Shown here one piece after another: positions 1 to 8,414 of a stretch of 64,000 nucleotides of DNA. Made by a program: the position numbers and the translations under genes. The DNA lies in assembly GCF_021462405.1 (NCBI RefSeq), contig NZ_JAKEDU010000004.1, forward strand, positions 62,001 to 126,000, in the 5' to 3' direction. Every line of letters begins with the position of its first letter. Position 1 is the first letter of the stretch. The notes under the pieces are model-generated. The model saw nothing but the letters and a program-made list of their open reading frames with translations, was not told where the DNA came from and did no database searches. This DNA comes from Thermus tengchongensis. GTDB lineage: Bacteria > Deinococcota > Deinococci > Deinococcales > Thermaceae.

Positions 1-82
1 GCACCCGGTGCCCCGCCTCCAGGAGGCGGGGGACCAGCCTCCCCCCCACGTACCCCGTGGCCCCGGTGACCAGGACGTGCAT
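1..82 (-). CDS. NAD(P)-binding SDR/NmrA-type protein, N-terminal 27 residues only
   Basis: The gene runs off the left edge, so only its N-terminus is visible. An ATG at 82 opens a reading frame beginning MHVLVTGATGYVGGRL, the Rossmann dinucleotide-binding loop (G-x-T-G-x-x-G-G) of extended short-chain dehydrogenases, NAD-dependent epimerases and NmrA-like proteins. Members bind NAD(P) in the cytoplasm and act on sugars, quinones or redox cofactors. The substrate cannot be judged from 27 residues. It lies just downstream of the MNT gene on the same strand, with only 9 bases between them, so the two are probably co-transcribed. Confidence 0.6.
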   Translation of the reverse strand, partial: MHVLVTGATGYVGGRLVPRLLEAGHRV

Positions 83-91
83 GCCCCTAGC

Positions 92-442
92 CTAGGGGTT
101 TGGGCCTTGGGGCAGGGTGGCCGGGGAGGGGGTTTGCAGCAGGACGATCCCTTCCCGGGCCGCCTCCCCCACCACCCCGACCTCCCCTTGCCGGGCCGCC
201 CATTCCTCCGGGGTAAGGGCCACGTACTCCACGTGGCGGAGGGGCAGGGCGCGGTGGAGAAGAAGGAGCCTTTCCAGGTGGTCCATGCCCCGAAAGGCCG
301 GGGAGACCACCAGGAGGTCCCAGTCGCTGTCCAACTGGGCCTCTCCCCGGGCCCGGGAACCGAAGAGCAGGGCCAGGGCGATGGGCAGGGGGGCCTGGGC
401 TAGGGCTTCCCTCAGCTTTGCCCAACCGACCTCTCCGCCCAT
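92..442 (-). CDS. MNT-type nucleotidyltransferase (minimal, HEPN-associated antitoxin family)
   Basis: A 116-residue protein with the nucleotidyltransferase core: FGSRARG followed by DSDWDLLVV, the G-S and D-x-D metal-binding signature of minimal nucleotidyltransferases (MntA). In the known MNT/HEPN toxin-antitoxin pairs the MNT protein neutralises a HEPN RNase, in characterised cases by adenylylating it. The ATG at 442 (MGGEVGWAKL) is the natural domain start. A longer frame to 613 also exists, but its upstream part is out-of-frame HEPN sequence. The partner immediately upstream is broken, so this antitoxin may now be an orphan. Family assignment is firm; present function is inferred. Confidence 0.75.
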   Translation of the reverse strand: MGGEVGWAKLREALAQAPLPIALALLFGSRARGEAQLDSDWDLLVVSPAFRGMDHLERLLLLHRALPLRHVEYVALTPEEWAARQGEVGVVGEAAREGIVLLQTPSPATLPQGPNP

Positions 443-613
443 GTGAGCACCTCCTCCGCCGCCTGCAGGCGGGCTTCCGCCTGGGCCCTGCCGTAAAGCC
501 GGGCAGGCAGGGTGCCGGCGGCGTCCGGGTAGCGGTTCACCTTGGAGGAGCACCCGGGCAGTGGTCAGGTCCTCGCGGGCCTGCGCCAGGAGCCGTTCCG
601 CCTCGAGCCGCAT
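443..613 (-). pseudogene. HEPN-domain toxin remnant (internal deletion and frameshift)
   Basis: Starting at the ATG at 613, the frame reads MRLEAERLLAQAREDL, a typical HEPN N-terminus. After about 25 residues the sequence makes sense only in another frame (VNRYPDAAG, then RAQAEARLQAAEEVL), which resembles the middle and the C-terminal helix of HEPN proteins. Intact HEPN proteins are about 110-140 residues; here less than half remains, so the RNase core (R-x4-6-H) is missing. I infer a deletion plus frameshift. It directly precedes the MNT gene, as in intact MNT-HEPN operons. Confidence 0.6.
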
Positions 614-674
614 CCCTTACCCATCTTAGCCTGGGCCAAGGTCGGCCTGCCCCCTTCCAGATAGCCTGGGTCCC

Positions 675-2069
675 GTGCGTGCGGTGGTGGTGGGGGCGGG
701 GATCGGGGGGCTGGTGGCGGCCAGGCTCCTCCAGGGGGCGGGCCTGGAGGTGGTGGTCCTCGAGGCCCACACCTACCCCGGGGGCCTGGCGGGGGACTTC
801 TGGCACCGGGGCCACCGCTTCCCCGCGGGGGCCACCCTCCTCTCGGGCTTCGCCTCTGGGGGGCCCCTGGCCCTCCTGGAAGGCCTCCTAGCCCTGCGCT
901 TCCCCGTGGAGCCTTACCCAGAGGGCTTCCCTCTGATGGAGGTGGTCCTCCCCCGGGGGAGGCTCCTCCGCCCCGTGGGGCGGGAGGCGGAGCGGGAAGC
1001 CCAGGGGGACTTCTTCGGGCCCAAGGTCCTCCCCTTCTGGCGCTGGCAGGGGGAGCGGGCCGATAGGCTCAAGGCCCTGGCCCCCAGGCTCCCCTGGCCC
1101 CCGGAGAGGGAGGAGATCCCCGCCCTCCTCCGCCTTTTCCCCGAGCTTCTCCCCTTGCTTCCCGATCTCTTCCGCCGGGCCTCCCGCCTAGCCCCGGAAG
1201 ACTCCGATTTCCGCCTCTTCCTCCGGGCCCAGCTCCTCATCGCCGCCCAGACGGAAGACCCCTACGCCCTCTACGCCGCCTTGGCCCTGGACCTGCCCCA
1301 CCTGGGACCGGCGCGGGTGCCGGGCGGGGTGGGAGGGGTGGCCCGGGCGTTGGCGGAGGGCCTGGGGGTGCGCTACCGGGCCCGGGCCACCCGGCTCCTC
1401 CTGCGGGAGGGGCGGGCCTACGGGGTGGAGGTGGCCTATGGGGGGAGAAGGCGGGGGGAGAAGGAGGTGGTCTTCGGGGACTTTTTCCTCCTCAATGTGC
1501 CTCCTGAGCCCCTCCTGGGCCTTCCCCAGCGAACGCCCAAGGATGCCTGGGGGGCCTTCGCCCTTTACGGGGTTCTGCCCTTCCGGGTGGACCCTCCCTT
1601 TTACCGGCAAAACGCCCGGGAGCGGCCCTTCGCCTTCCTCTCCCTTTTTCCGGAAGGGGAGAGGACCGTCTTCTCCCTCTCCCTCCACACCCCCCTGGCC
1701 CCCTGGGAGGGCCTCGAGGCGGAGGCCTACCGGGCCCTTAAGGCTCACTGGCAGGAGAGGGCCCTGGCCCTGGGGGAGGAGCTCCTCCCTGGCCTCAGGG
1801 AAGCTGAGCTCCTTTTCGCCGCTACCCCCCGCACCTACCGCCGCTTCGCCGGGCGGGCCTGGGTGGGGGGGTACCCCCAGACCCACCCCTTCCGCTTCCC
1901 CCGGGTGCGCCTCTTTCCCAACGTCTTTCGGGTGGGGGAGGGGATCTTCCCCGGGCAGAGCGTCCCCGCGGCGGCCCTTTCCGGCCTGCGGGCGGCGCGG
2001 CTAATCTTGCGGGCCCTGGGCCTGGAGGCCTTCCAGAGGGGGGTGCCCGAGCCCCTCGGGCGCGGCTAA
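675..2069 (+). CDS. FAD-dependent oxidoreductase, phytoene desaturase/carotenoid isomerase-like
   Basis: A 464-residue flavoprotein starting at a GTG. The N-terminus VVVGAGIGGLVAARLL, followed about 20 residues later by an acidic strand end (VVVLEAH) and a GG motif (YPGGLAGDF), is the FAD-binding Rossmann fold of the amine oxidase/phytoene desaturase superfamily. The C-terminus has the matching second FAD motif (VFRVGEGIFPGQSVPAAALSGLRAA). Relatives desaturate or isomerise carotenoids or act on related polyprenyl compounds; which reaction occurs here is unknown. Thermus makes carotenoids, so a role there is plausible but unproven. The 3' end overlaps the convergent hydrolase gene by 69 bp. 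Confidence 0.75.
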   Translation: MRAVVVGAGIGGLVAARLLQGAGLEVVVLEAHTYPGGLAGDFWHRGHRFPAGATLLSGFASGGPLALLEGLLALRFPVEPYPEGFPLMEVVLPRGRLLRPVGREAEREAQGDFFGPKVLPFWRWQGERADRLKALAPRLPWPPEREEIPALLRLFPELLPLLPDLFRRASRLAPEDSDFRLFLRAQLLIAAQTEDPYALYAALALDLPHLGPARVPGGVGGVARALAEGLGVRYRARATRLLLREGRAYGVEVAYGGRRRGEKEVVFGDFFLLNVPPEPLLGLPQRTPKDAWGAFALYGVLPFRVDPPFYRQNARERPFAFLSLFPEGERTVFSLSLHTPLAPWEGLEAEAYRALKAHWQERALALGEELLPGLREAELLFAATPRTYRRFAGRAWVGGYPQTHPFRFPRVRLFPNVFRVGEGIFPGQSVPAAALSGLRAARLILRALGLEAFQRGVPEPLGRG

Positions 2070-3359
2070 CTTGCTACGGGAGGCCCTGGGGCCGGGGAGT
2101 AGGAGGCCTTCCACGTACTCCCGGAGGGCCCGGGCGGTGCGCCCCTCCCTTTCCGTGAGGAGGTCCAGGTGGGTGAGGCCGGGGAGGACCTGGGCCCGGG
2201 TGGGGGTGCGGGGGAAGGTTTCCGCCAGGCGGAAGCCCTCCGGGCGGGCCACAAGCCCCCGCCCCGCCCCCAGGGCCAGGACGGGGTAGGGGAGGGGCCT
2301 TGGCCTCAGGTCCGGGGCCACCAGGGGGTAGGCCGCCACCTCCAGGAGGAGGCGGTAGGGGAAGTACCACTCGGAAAACCCGGTCTCGGGCCGGGCGAAG
2401 GCCCGGAGGAAGGCCCTGGGGTCCGTGGCCTCCCCGGTGTCCCGCCACTCGATGATCCGCCCCCGGGGGCCCCGCACGGTGAGGACGAGCCGCCCTTGCA
2501 GGAGTCCCAAAAGGCTGAGCCCTTCCCGGGCCCAGGCCCGGCCCACGCTCACGCTGAAGGCGGGGAAGAGGCTGTAGTGGTCGTCCACCCGCAGGAGGGC
2601 CCTCGCCTCCCGGGTGGCCCGGTAGGGGCCGTAGGGCACGGGCTCCAGGGGGCGCTTTGCCGCCAGGAAGGCCTCCGCCTCCGCCAGGGCGAGGTCCCGC
2701 GGCCCCAGGAAGGGGAGGCGGAAGACGGGGTCGGCCCGTCCCTGGAGGAGGTCCTCCAGGCCGGGGAGGCGGCCGAAGGGGGTGGAGGCCCCCCGCGCCA
2801 GGGTTTCCCGGTCCACCTCCTGGCCTAGGGCCTCCTGGGGGAGGCGCAGGCTCCCGTCCAGGAGGACGAGGCCCTTTAGCCTTTCCCCGTGGCGGAAGGC
2901 GTATAGGGTGGCAAGGCTCGCTCCCAAGGAGTGGCCCGCCAGGACCACGGGGGCCCTTTGCCGGGCGGCCTCCACCGCCAGGTCCAGGTCCTTCAGGTGC
3001 ACCTCCAGCCCCCAGGAACGCAGAGGGGTGAGGTCTGGCTCGGGGAGATCCCGGTAGTAGGCCGTAGGGTCTTGCGTGAGGAAGCCCCGGCGGTCTTCCA
3101 AGCCGTTGGCCCGCCGCTCCCAGGCCCAGACCTCCAGCCAAGGGGCTTCCCGCCTTAGGTGCTCTGCCAGGAGGGCGAAGTTGGTGCTCCCGCCCAGGAG
3201 GCCCGGCACCAGGAGGAGGACCGCCTTGGGAGCCTCCGCCTCGTAGACCAGGGCGTAGCTTCGGTCCAACTGCGGGTAGCCGGTTTGGGCTCCCGGTAGG
3301 GATCGGTATTCCTGGCCGAAGGCCAGAAGGAGGAATAAGGGGACCACCCCCGCCCTCAT
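2001..3359 (-). CDS. Exported alpha/beta hydrolase
   Basis: A 452-residue protein. The chosen ATG at 3359 gives a short hydrophobic leader (MRAGVVPLFLLLAFG), which suggests export; the frame upstream of it lacks protein-like character. The catalytic serine elbow is GHSLG in VVLAGHSLGASLATLY. A LLLVPGLLGG motif supplies the oxyanion-hole strand, and GLTHLDLLT near the C-terminus probably carries the catalytic His. The fold fits lipases, esterases and related hydrolases; the substrate is not evident. The C-terminal tail overlaps the end of the convergent FAD oxidoreductase gene, so the last residues may be dispensable. Confidence 0.75.
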   Translation of the reverse strand: MRAGVVPLFLLLAFGQEYRSLPGAQTGYPQLDRSYALVYEAEAPKAVLLLVPGLLGGSTNFALLAEHLRREAPWLEVWAWERRANGLEDRRGFLTQDPTAYYRDLPEPDLTPLRSWGLEVHLKDLDLAVEAARQRAPVVLAGHSLGASLATLYAFRHGERLKGLVLLDGSLRLPQEALGQEVDRETLARGASTPFGRLPGLEDLLQGRADPVFRLPFLGPRDLALAEAEAFLAAKRPLEPVPYGPYRATREARALLRVDDHYSLFPAFSVSVGRAWAREGLSLLGLLQGRLVLTVRGPRGRIIEWRDTGEATDPRAFLRAFARPETGFSEWYFPYRLLLEVAAYPLVAPDLRPRPLPYPVLALGAGRGLVARPEGFRLAETFPRTPTRAQVLPGLTHLDLLTEREGRTARALREYVEGLLLPGPRASRSKLAAPEGLGHPPLEGLQAQGPQD

Positions 3360-3403
3360 AGGGAGAATTTCCCCTAGACGGAGAGCACTTGCCAGGGCCT
3401 GGG

Positions 3404-4279
3404 CTACAGGTCTTCCAAGGCCGCGGTCCCTTCGGCTCGTGCCTTTTCCAAAAGGCGCATCCGGGCCTGGAACTGGCCTGAGGCGTAAGCGAAAAACTCC
3501 TCCGGTGAGAGGCCCAAGGGGGCCCCCTCCGGGTAGGCAGCGAAGAGCTCCCCCACCACCCCCATCGCTTCGGGGAGGAGGAGGGCCAGCCGGCCTTCCA
3601 CCCTCCTCCAAAGCCCGGGGTGTTCCCCCAGGTGGCGGGAGATCAGGTAGAGGCCGTAGGCGATGTGGCGACTCTCGTCCCTCTGGACGTTGCGGATGCC
3701 CGCCAAGGTTCCCGGCATAGCCTGGCCGGCCGCTTCCAGCCGTTCCGTCAGCCGGTAGAAGCCCTGGTAGCCCGTTTCCGCCAGCACGCCCTCCACCACC
3801 ACGTTGTAGGTGAGGGCGGCTTCCACCTGGGCCTCGGGACTTCCGTCCTGCCAGAGCCGTTCCATGCTCTCCGGCAAGATTTCCTGGAAGATCCGGCGGT
3901 AGTGGGGGCCGTGGTACCGGGCCAGGTTCCCCTTCTGCCCTCCCACCTCCGCCAGGAAGCGGGCGAAGAACTCCACGTGCTTGGCCTCTTCCAAGAGGAA
4001 GGTGGTGAGGTACATCTCCTCCTCCACCCGTCCCTCCCGGGCCACCGCCTGGAGGAGGGGCAGGAGGTCCAGGGTCACCGCCTCCTCCCCTCCTAAGAAA
4101 AGGCTGGCCAGGCGCAACACCAGGTCCTGGCCCTCAGGGGGCAGGTTTTGGAAGGTGGCGCGGTCCTGCTGGAAGTCCAGGGTGGCTGGGTCCCAAAAGA
4201 GCCGCTTGGCCTTCTGGTAAAGGCGCAGGGGAAACTCCTCCCGAAGGCCCCTTTCCACCGTGTGGAAGCCGGTGCGCAT
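3404..4279 (-). CDS. R2-like ligand-binding oxidase (R2lox, Mn/Fe cofactor)
   Basis: A 291-residue four-helix-bundle ferritin-like protein. Metal ligands occur in family order: Glu in LGGEEAVTLDL, E-x-x-H in LLEEAKHVEFF, Glu in NVVVEGVLAETGY, and E-x-x-H in QRDESRHIAYG. R2lox proteins resemble the R2 subunit of ribonucleotide reductase but hold a mixed Mn/Fe site with a bound fatty acid and form a Val-Tyr ether cross-link; their physiological oxidation substrate is unknown. The start MRTGFHTVERGL at 4279 matches family N-termini; the upstream extension is out-of-frame methyltransferase sequence. It lies just after the methyltransferase gene on the same strand. Confidence 0.85.
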   Translation of the reverse strand: MRTGFHTVERGLREEFPLRLYQKAKRLFWDPATLDFQQDRATFQNLPPEGQDLVLRLASLFLGGEEAVTLDLLPLLQAVAREGRVEEEMYLTTFLLEEAKHVEFFARFLAEVGGQKGNLARYHGPHYRRIFQEILPESMERLWQDGSPEAQVEAALTYNVVVEGVLAETGYQGFYRLTERLEAAGQAMPGTLAGIRNVQRDESRHIAYGLYLISRHLGEHPGLWRRVEGRLALLLPEAMGVVGELFAAYPEGAPLGLSPEEFFAYASGQFQARMRLLEKARAEGTAALEDL

Positions 4280-4296
4280 GCGTGCCTCCTTCGTCT

Positions 4297-5013
4297 TCAG
4301 CTTACCTCGGCCCGTAGGAGGCCGAGGGCACCGAACCGCTCCAGATGGGGACGGAACCCCGCCCTTTCCAGGAGGTGCAGGAGCTCTTCCTCCTTGGGGC
4401 GGAAGAGGCCGAAAGTGGCTCCTGGCCCCAAGAGGAGCATGCCAAAAAGCCGCCCTCCAGGCCGGAGTACCCGGCGGGCCTCCTGGGCGGCCCTCAGGGG
4501 GTCCCAGAACTCGTTCCAGGTGGGGCCCATGGCCACCCCCCCGAAAGCCCCCGTCCGAAAGGGGAGGTGTTCCCCATGGCCCAGGAGGTAGGCCCCAGGC
4601 CGCCGCCTCCGGGCCACCCGGAGGAAGGCGGGGGAGGGGTCCAGGCCCACCGCACCATTCCCTAGCGCCTCCCAGTAGACCCCGGTGCCTGTGCCCACGT
4701 CCAAAAAGGGTCCCCCGGTGGGCAGGAGCCATTCCCGTAGGCGGGCGAGCTCCTCCGCATGGGAAAGCTTTTTCCCGGAGAGAAGGCCCGTGGAGCGCCG
4801 TCGCCAGGCGTCGTAGAGGAGGGGAATGGGGGGCAAGCGGTTCGCCAGCCAGAGGTGGGGCCGTTCCCGCCCGGCCCGCAGGTCCAAGAAGCCCCCCGGA
4901 AGGGGTAGCGGGCCCCGCAACCGAGGCAACGGGCCTCCCCCCCCCACTTCCAAGGGCCCTTGGCAGCGGGGGCAGGCCAGGAGGGGGAGGAGCCAGGGGG
5001 GAAGGGATACCAC
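4297..5013 (-). CDS. Class I SAM methyltransferase with N-terminal zinc ribbon, frame disturbed
   Basis: A protein of about 238 residues. The SAM-binding motif is FLDVGTGTGVYWEAL, followed by GLDPS and a later MGPTWNEFWDP; the C-terminal half (EARRVLRPGGRLFGM) is typical of the methyltransferase 11/25 families. The N-terminus holds ACPRCQGPL, half of a zinc ribbon. The second half (RCLGCGARYPFRG) is present only in the -1 frame, between a nine-base G tract (plus-strand C 4937-4945) and a six-base one (4892-4897). One base fewer in the first and one more in the second would restore CPRC...CLGC. Two compensating indels or homopolymer errors are likely. Start chosen: GTG at 5013. Substrate unknown. 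Confidence 0.6.
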   Translation of the reverse strand: MVSLPPWLLPLLACPRCQGPLEVGGGGPLPRLRGPLPLPGGFLDLRAGRERPHLWLANRLPPIPLLYDAWRRRSTGLLSGKKLSHAEELARLREWLLPTGGPFLDVGTGTGVYWEALGNGAVGLDPSPAFLRVARRRRPGAYLLGHGEHLPFRTGAFGGVAMGPTWNEFWDPLRAAQEARRVLRPGGRLFGMLLLGPGATFGLFRPKEEELLHLLERAGFRPHLERFGALGLLRAEVS

Positions 5014-5062
5014 GGCAACAAGGGAGGCCCCCCGGAGGGCCCGGGGGGCCGGCAGCCTTTCC

Positions 5063-5728
5063 TCAGCGGTTCCCGCCCAAAGCGGCCGCATCCACCACGG
5101 GCACCACGGTGAGGGTGCCCGCCTGGACGCTGCCCACCGCGAAGACGGTGTAGGTCTTGCCGCTTTCCAGCACCACCCCGGGAAGCTCCAGGGCCACGGT
5201 GGTGGTGCCCGCCACCCGGACCTCGAGGTCATACCGCCCTGCGGGCACCACCAGGTACTGGCCGGCCCGGGGGAAGGGCAGGTTGCTGAAGAGCACCGGG
5301 CCGCCTTTCACCGCCACGTCCACCGCTGGGGCGTCGGGGGAGGTATGCACCACCCTCACCCGAGCGTAGCCCGCCCGGGGGAAGAGTCCGGCCAAAGCGT
5401 CCGTGTAAACTTGGGGCCGAATTTGGGCCAGGAAGCCGGTGGCGGCCACGGTGTAGTAGATCCCCTCCCGCAGGTCCAGCTCCGCGTCGATCACCACCGG
5501 GGCGTCCTGCCCCGCGGGCACCACCTGCACCCGCACCCGGGCGGCGGGCAGGGCCAGGTAAGGGGTCACCTCCTTGAAGGCCAGCCCCGTGATGGCCCGC
5601 TGCCCGTTCACCAGGATGTCCACCGCCGGGGCGTCGGGGGAAAGATGGGCCACCCGTACCATCGCCCCTTGGGCCAGAGCCAAACCGCCCACCGCCAGCG
5701 CCAACAGCAAACCGAAAAACTTTTTCAT
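5063..5728 (-). CDS. Exported protein with two DUF4397 repeats
   Basis: A 221-residue secreted protein. The ATG at 5728 follows a good ribosome site (GGAGG, 7 bases upstream) and starts a classical signal peptide, MKKFFGLLLALAVGGLALAQG. The mature part has two copies of a beta-rich unit of about 100 residues: MVRVAHLSPDAPAVDIL near residue 25 and RVRVVHTSPDAPAVDV near residue 125, the signature of DUF4397. These domains occur in secreted and surface proteins of many bacteria, with no established function. The duplication is also visible in the DNA. The AT-rich 5729-5833 upstream probably carries its promoter. Confidence 0.85.
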   Translation of the reverse strand: MKKFFGLLLALAVGGLALAQGAMVRVAHLSPDAPAVDILVNGQRAITGLAFKEVTPYLALPAARVRVQVVPAGQDAPVVIDAELDLREGIYYTVAATGFLAQIRPQVYTDALAGLFPRAGYARVRVVHTSPDAPAVDVAVKGGPVLFSNLPFPRAGQYLVVPAGRYDLEVRVAGTTTVALELPGVVLESGKTYTVFAVGSVQAGTLTVVPVVDAAALGGNR

Positions 5729-5833
5729 GCTTTCACCTCCCAGGGCCAGCATAGGGGCGGTTGGTTTGTAAAACTTTTGTCTAGCCTACGAATAGACTGT
5801 GAGCAACTTAGCAACTTTTGGACAGCAGGGTTT

Positions 5834-6175
5834 TCAAGGAAGGGTACGCAGGGCGTGCCCCAGGTCGAAGATCAGGAGGAACCCCCCCTGCACCAGGATG
5901 GCCAGGCCGAAGTCCCGGTGCTGGGGCTTCCGGCCCCGGGGGAGGAGAAGGGTTCCCCCTAGGAGGTAGAGGACGTCCAGCCCTGCGTTGAGGAGGAGGA
6001 TCTCCCGCAGGTTTCCCGGGGCCTCCCGCCCCAGGGAGTAGAGACCCAGGGCCCCATCCACCAGGCCCCAGGCCCCATTCATGAAGAAGAAGCCCCGCCA
6101 GAAGGGGTGTTGCGCCCACCACAGGCCGAGGAGGGCTGCCCCCAGGGAGAGGAGGCCCGAGGCCAGGGCGGTCAT
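5834..6175 (-). CDS. Small integral membrane protein of unknown function
   Basis: A 113-residue hydrophobic protein with about four membrane segments (near residues 3-17, 22-38, 58-74 and 88-104). The sequence WRGFFFMNGAWGLVDGAL and a HRDFGLAILVQGG segment are the most distinctive. I do not recognise a characterised family. Its ATG overlaps the stop codon of the upstream exported-protein gene (ATGA, 6172-6175), so the two are translationally coupled and may act together at the membrane. A longer frame upstream lies out of phase with that gene and is not credible. Confidence 0.65.
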   Translation of the reverse strand: MTALASGLLSLGAALLGLWWAQHPFWRGFFFMNGAWGLVDGALGLYSLGREAPGNLREILLLNAGLDVLYLLGGTLLLPRGRKPQHRDFGLAILVQGGFLLIFDLGHALRTLP

Positions 6176-6711
6176 CGGCAGCGGTTGAACCGGGGGATGG
6201 CGGCCAGGCCCTCGAGGCTCCCCCCCGGTACCTCCCGCCCGTCCAGGGAGAGGAGGTAGTACCCCTCTCCCATTCCCGCCTCCACCGCCAAGAGGTACGT
6301 GCCTCCCCGCAACTCCACCTCCAGGCGGGGCCCCCGCCGGGCCTCCAGCCCGTGGCCCCGGTAGGGGGTCCAGGCCACCGCTTCCCGCCTCAGGCCCCCC
6401 CACCCCGGGGGCAGGGGAAGGGGGGCCTCCCCTCCGAGCCCCTGCCCCAGGAGCCAAAGGACGGGGCGGAAGTCCTCAGGGCAGCCCCCGCCCACGAAGA
6501 GGGAAGCCCTCAAGGGGAAGCCCTCCGGAACCTCAAGGCGGAAGAAGGCCCACTCCCCGGGCCCCAGGCGGCCCAAGAGGGCCTGGGCCACCTCGGGGCG
6601 GGCCACGGGGTAGGCGGCCTCGGGACTCGGGGAGCCGGGGTTCCAAAAGGGCTGGTGGGCCAGGGCCAAGAGGCTGCTCAGGACCAGGGTTCCAAAGAGG
6701 CGCTTGACCAT
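6172..6711 (-). CDS. Exported protein of unknown function
   Basis: A 179-residue protein with an N-terminal signal sequence (MVKRLFGTLVLSSLLALAHQ). The rest is a beta-rich, Gly/Pro-rich soluble domain (for example WAFFRLEVPEGFPLRASLFV), possibly with an Ig-like or jelly-roll fold, containing two cysteines (GGGCPEDF and the C-terminal FNRCR). I cannot name a family. It is the first gene of a two-gene unit with the membrane protein downstream, with which it shares an ATGA overlap. Location: periplasm or cell surface. Confidence 0.65.
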   Translation of the reverse strand: MVKRLFGTLVLSSLLALAHQPFWNPGSPSPEAAYPVARPEVAQALLGRLGPGEWAFFRLEVPEGFPLRASLFVGGGCPEDFRPVLWLLGQGLGGEAPLPLPPGWGGLRREAVAWTPYRGHGLEARRGPRLEVELRGGTYLLAVEAGMGEGYYLLSLDGREVPGGSLEGLAAIPRFNRCR

Positions 6712-6820
6712 GGGCCCAGCCTAACCCCAGCCCCGGGGCCAGAGGGTGGCCTGGGCCCCAGGGGCCGGGGAGGGGGCCCCGGCGAAGGGGCACCCAGGGC
6801 CTCCGCCAGGGGAAGGGGGT

Positions 6821-7321
6821 TCAGAGGGGCTTGGCCGCCTCGAGGCGGGCGTAAAAGGCGTGGGTCAGGGCGATGGCCAAGGCGTCCGCCAGGTGGCTGG
6901 GCTTGGGGGCTTCCTTAAGGCCCAGCATCCCCCGCACCATGAGGGCCACCTCCTCCTTGGGGGCGTGGCCGTGTCCGGCCAGGGCCTGCTTCACCTGCAT
7001 GGGGCCGTAGGCAAAGACCGGCACCCCCGCCTCAAAGGCCGCCACCAGCACCGCCCCCAGGGCCCAGCCCACCTTGTAGGCCAGCTCGTTCTGCCGGTAG
7101 AAGTACTGCTCCTCCACCGCCAGGGCCTCCGGGCAAAAGCGGAGGAGGGCCTCCTTCACCCGGGCGTGGATCCGCCCCACCCGTTCCTGGGCGGGCTCCT
7201 TGTGGGAGGTCTTCACCACCTCCCCGTGGAGGAGGCGGGCTTTGAGGGTTCCCTTGGGCTCCACCTCCACTACTCCCAGGCCCAGGTGGGTGATGCCGGG
7301 GTCTATGCCCAAAACCACCAT
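6821..7321 (-). CDS. ruvC: Crossover junction endodeoxyribonuclease RuvC
   Basis: A 166-residue Holliday-junction resolvase, the usual length for the family. It begins MVVLGIDPGITHLG with the first catalytic Asp at residue 7. VEEQYFYRQN supplies the Glu, and SHLADALAIAL near the C-terminus supplies the last metal-site residues, with His where many RuvC have Asp, as known from Thermus RuvC. The enzyme cuts four-way junctions symmetrically together with RuvAB during recombination. It lies 12 bp downstream of ftsZ on the same strand, so it is probably transcribed at the tail of the division cluster. Confidence 0.95.
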   Translation of the reverse strand: MVVLGIDPGITHLGLGVVEVEPKGTLKARLLHGEVVKTSHKEPAQERVGRIHARVKEALLRFCPEALAVEEQYFYRQNELAYKVGWALGAVLVAAFEAGVPVFAYGPMQVKQALAGHGHAPKEEVALMVRGMLGLKEAPKPSHLADALAIALTHAFYARLEAAKPL

Positions 7322-7333
7322 ACCCTGGGGGCT

Positions 7334-8389
7334 CTAGTTGCCCTTTCTGGGGGGGTAGTCCGCATCCCCATAGCGGATAAAGGCGGGGATGTCAAAGTTG
7401 TAGAGATCGGCATGGGTGGGGAAGTCCACCGGTCTAAGCGGTTTGGGCACCACGGTGCTTTCCCCAAAGCCTGCAGCGATCAGGATCACCCTGAGCTCGT
7501 CCTGGGCCCGGTCGTCGTAAGTGACCCCGTAGAGGATGTCCACGTCTTCGTGGCCCGTGGCCTCCCGTACCCGTTCCACCACCTCGGCGGCCTCCATGAG
7601 GGAGAGATCCTCGGAGCCCACCACGTTGAGGAGAAGCCGCTTGGCACCCTCAATGGAACGTTCCAGGAGGGGGCTGTGGGTGGCGGTTTTGGCGGCTTCC
7701 TCCACGCGGTTTTCGCCCCGTCCCGCACCGATGCCCATAAGCACCTGACCTGCCCCTTCCAAAAGGGTTTTCACGTCGGCGAAGTCCACGTTGATGAGGC
7801 CGGGGAGATTGATGACGTCGGTGATGCCCTTGACCCCGTGGTACAGGACCCGGTCGGCGATGAGGAAGGCGTCCTTGAGGCTTACCTTCTTGTCCACCGC
7901 GGAGAGGAGGCGGTCGTTTTGCACCACCACCATGGCGTCCACCTTTTCCTTGAGGCGCCGGATGCCCTCTTCCGCCGCCTTTAGGCGCTTGGGGCCTTCG
8001 AAGCTGAAGGGACGGGTGACCACGGCCACGGTGAGGGCTCCCAGCCGCTTGGCGATCTCCGCCACCACCGGGGCGCTTCCCGTGCCCGTGCCGCCCCCCA
8101 TGCCGGCGGTGAGGAAGACCAGATCGGCCCCCTCCAGGGCCTCGGCGATGAGGTCTTCGGTCTCAAGGGCCGCCTTCTCCCCGATCTCGGGGTTGCCGCC
8201 AGCCCCCAGGCCCCGGGTGAGCTTCTCCCCCAGCTGGATGCGCACGTCCGCCAAGCTCTTAGCCAGGACCTGAGCGTCGGTGTTGGCGGCGATGAACTCC
8301 ACCCCCACAAGCCCCGCCTCAATCATGCGGTTCACCGCGTTGTTCCCTGCTCCCCCGAGACCGATGACCTTGATAACCGCTCCTTCCAT
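7334..8389 (-). CDS. ftsZ: Cell division protein FtsZ
   Basis: A 351-residue bacterial tubulin that polymerises with GTP at mid-cell into the Z ring. It has the N-terminal strand [17 protein letters not shown] and the tubulin signature [16 protein letters not shown] (about residues 95-110). The T7 region is [11 protein letters not shown]. The C-terminal tail ends [18 protein letters not shown], the short conserved peptide that binds FtsA and other partners. It is the last division gene of the cluster, 25 bp after ftsA. Confidence 0.97.
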   Translation of the reverse strand: MEGAVIKVIGLGGAGNNAVNRMIEAGLVGVEFIAANTDAQVLAKSLADVRIQLGEKLTRGLGAGGNPEIGEKAALETEDLIAEALEGADLVFLTAGMGGGTGTGSAPVVAEIAKRLGALTVAVVTRPFSFEGPKRLKAAEEGIRRLKEKVDAMVVVQNDRLLSAVDKKVSLKDAFLIADRVLYHGVKGITDVINLPGLINVDFADVKTLLEGAGQVLMGIGAGRGENRVEEAAKTATHSPLLERSIEGAKRLLLNVVGSEDLSLMEAAEVVERVREATGHEDVDILYGVTYDDRAQDELRVILIAAGFGESTVVPKPLRPVDFPTHADLYNFDIPAFIRYGDADYPPRKGN

Positions 8390-8414
8390 TTCTGCCTCCT
8401 CTCCAAAAATAGAA

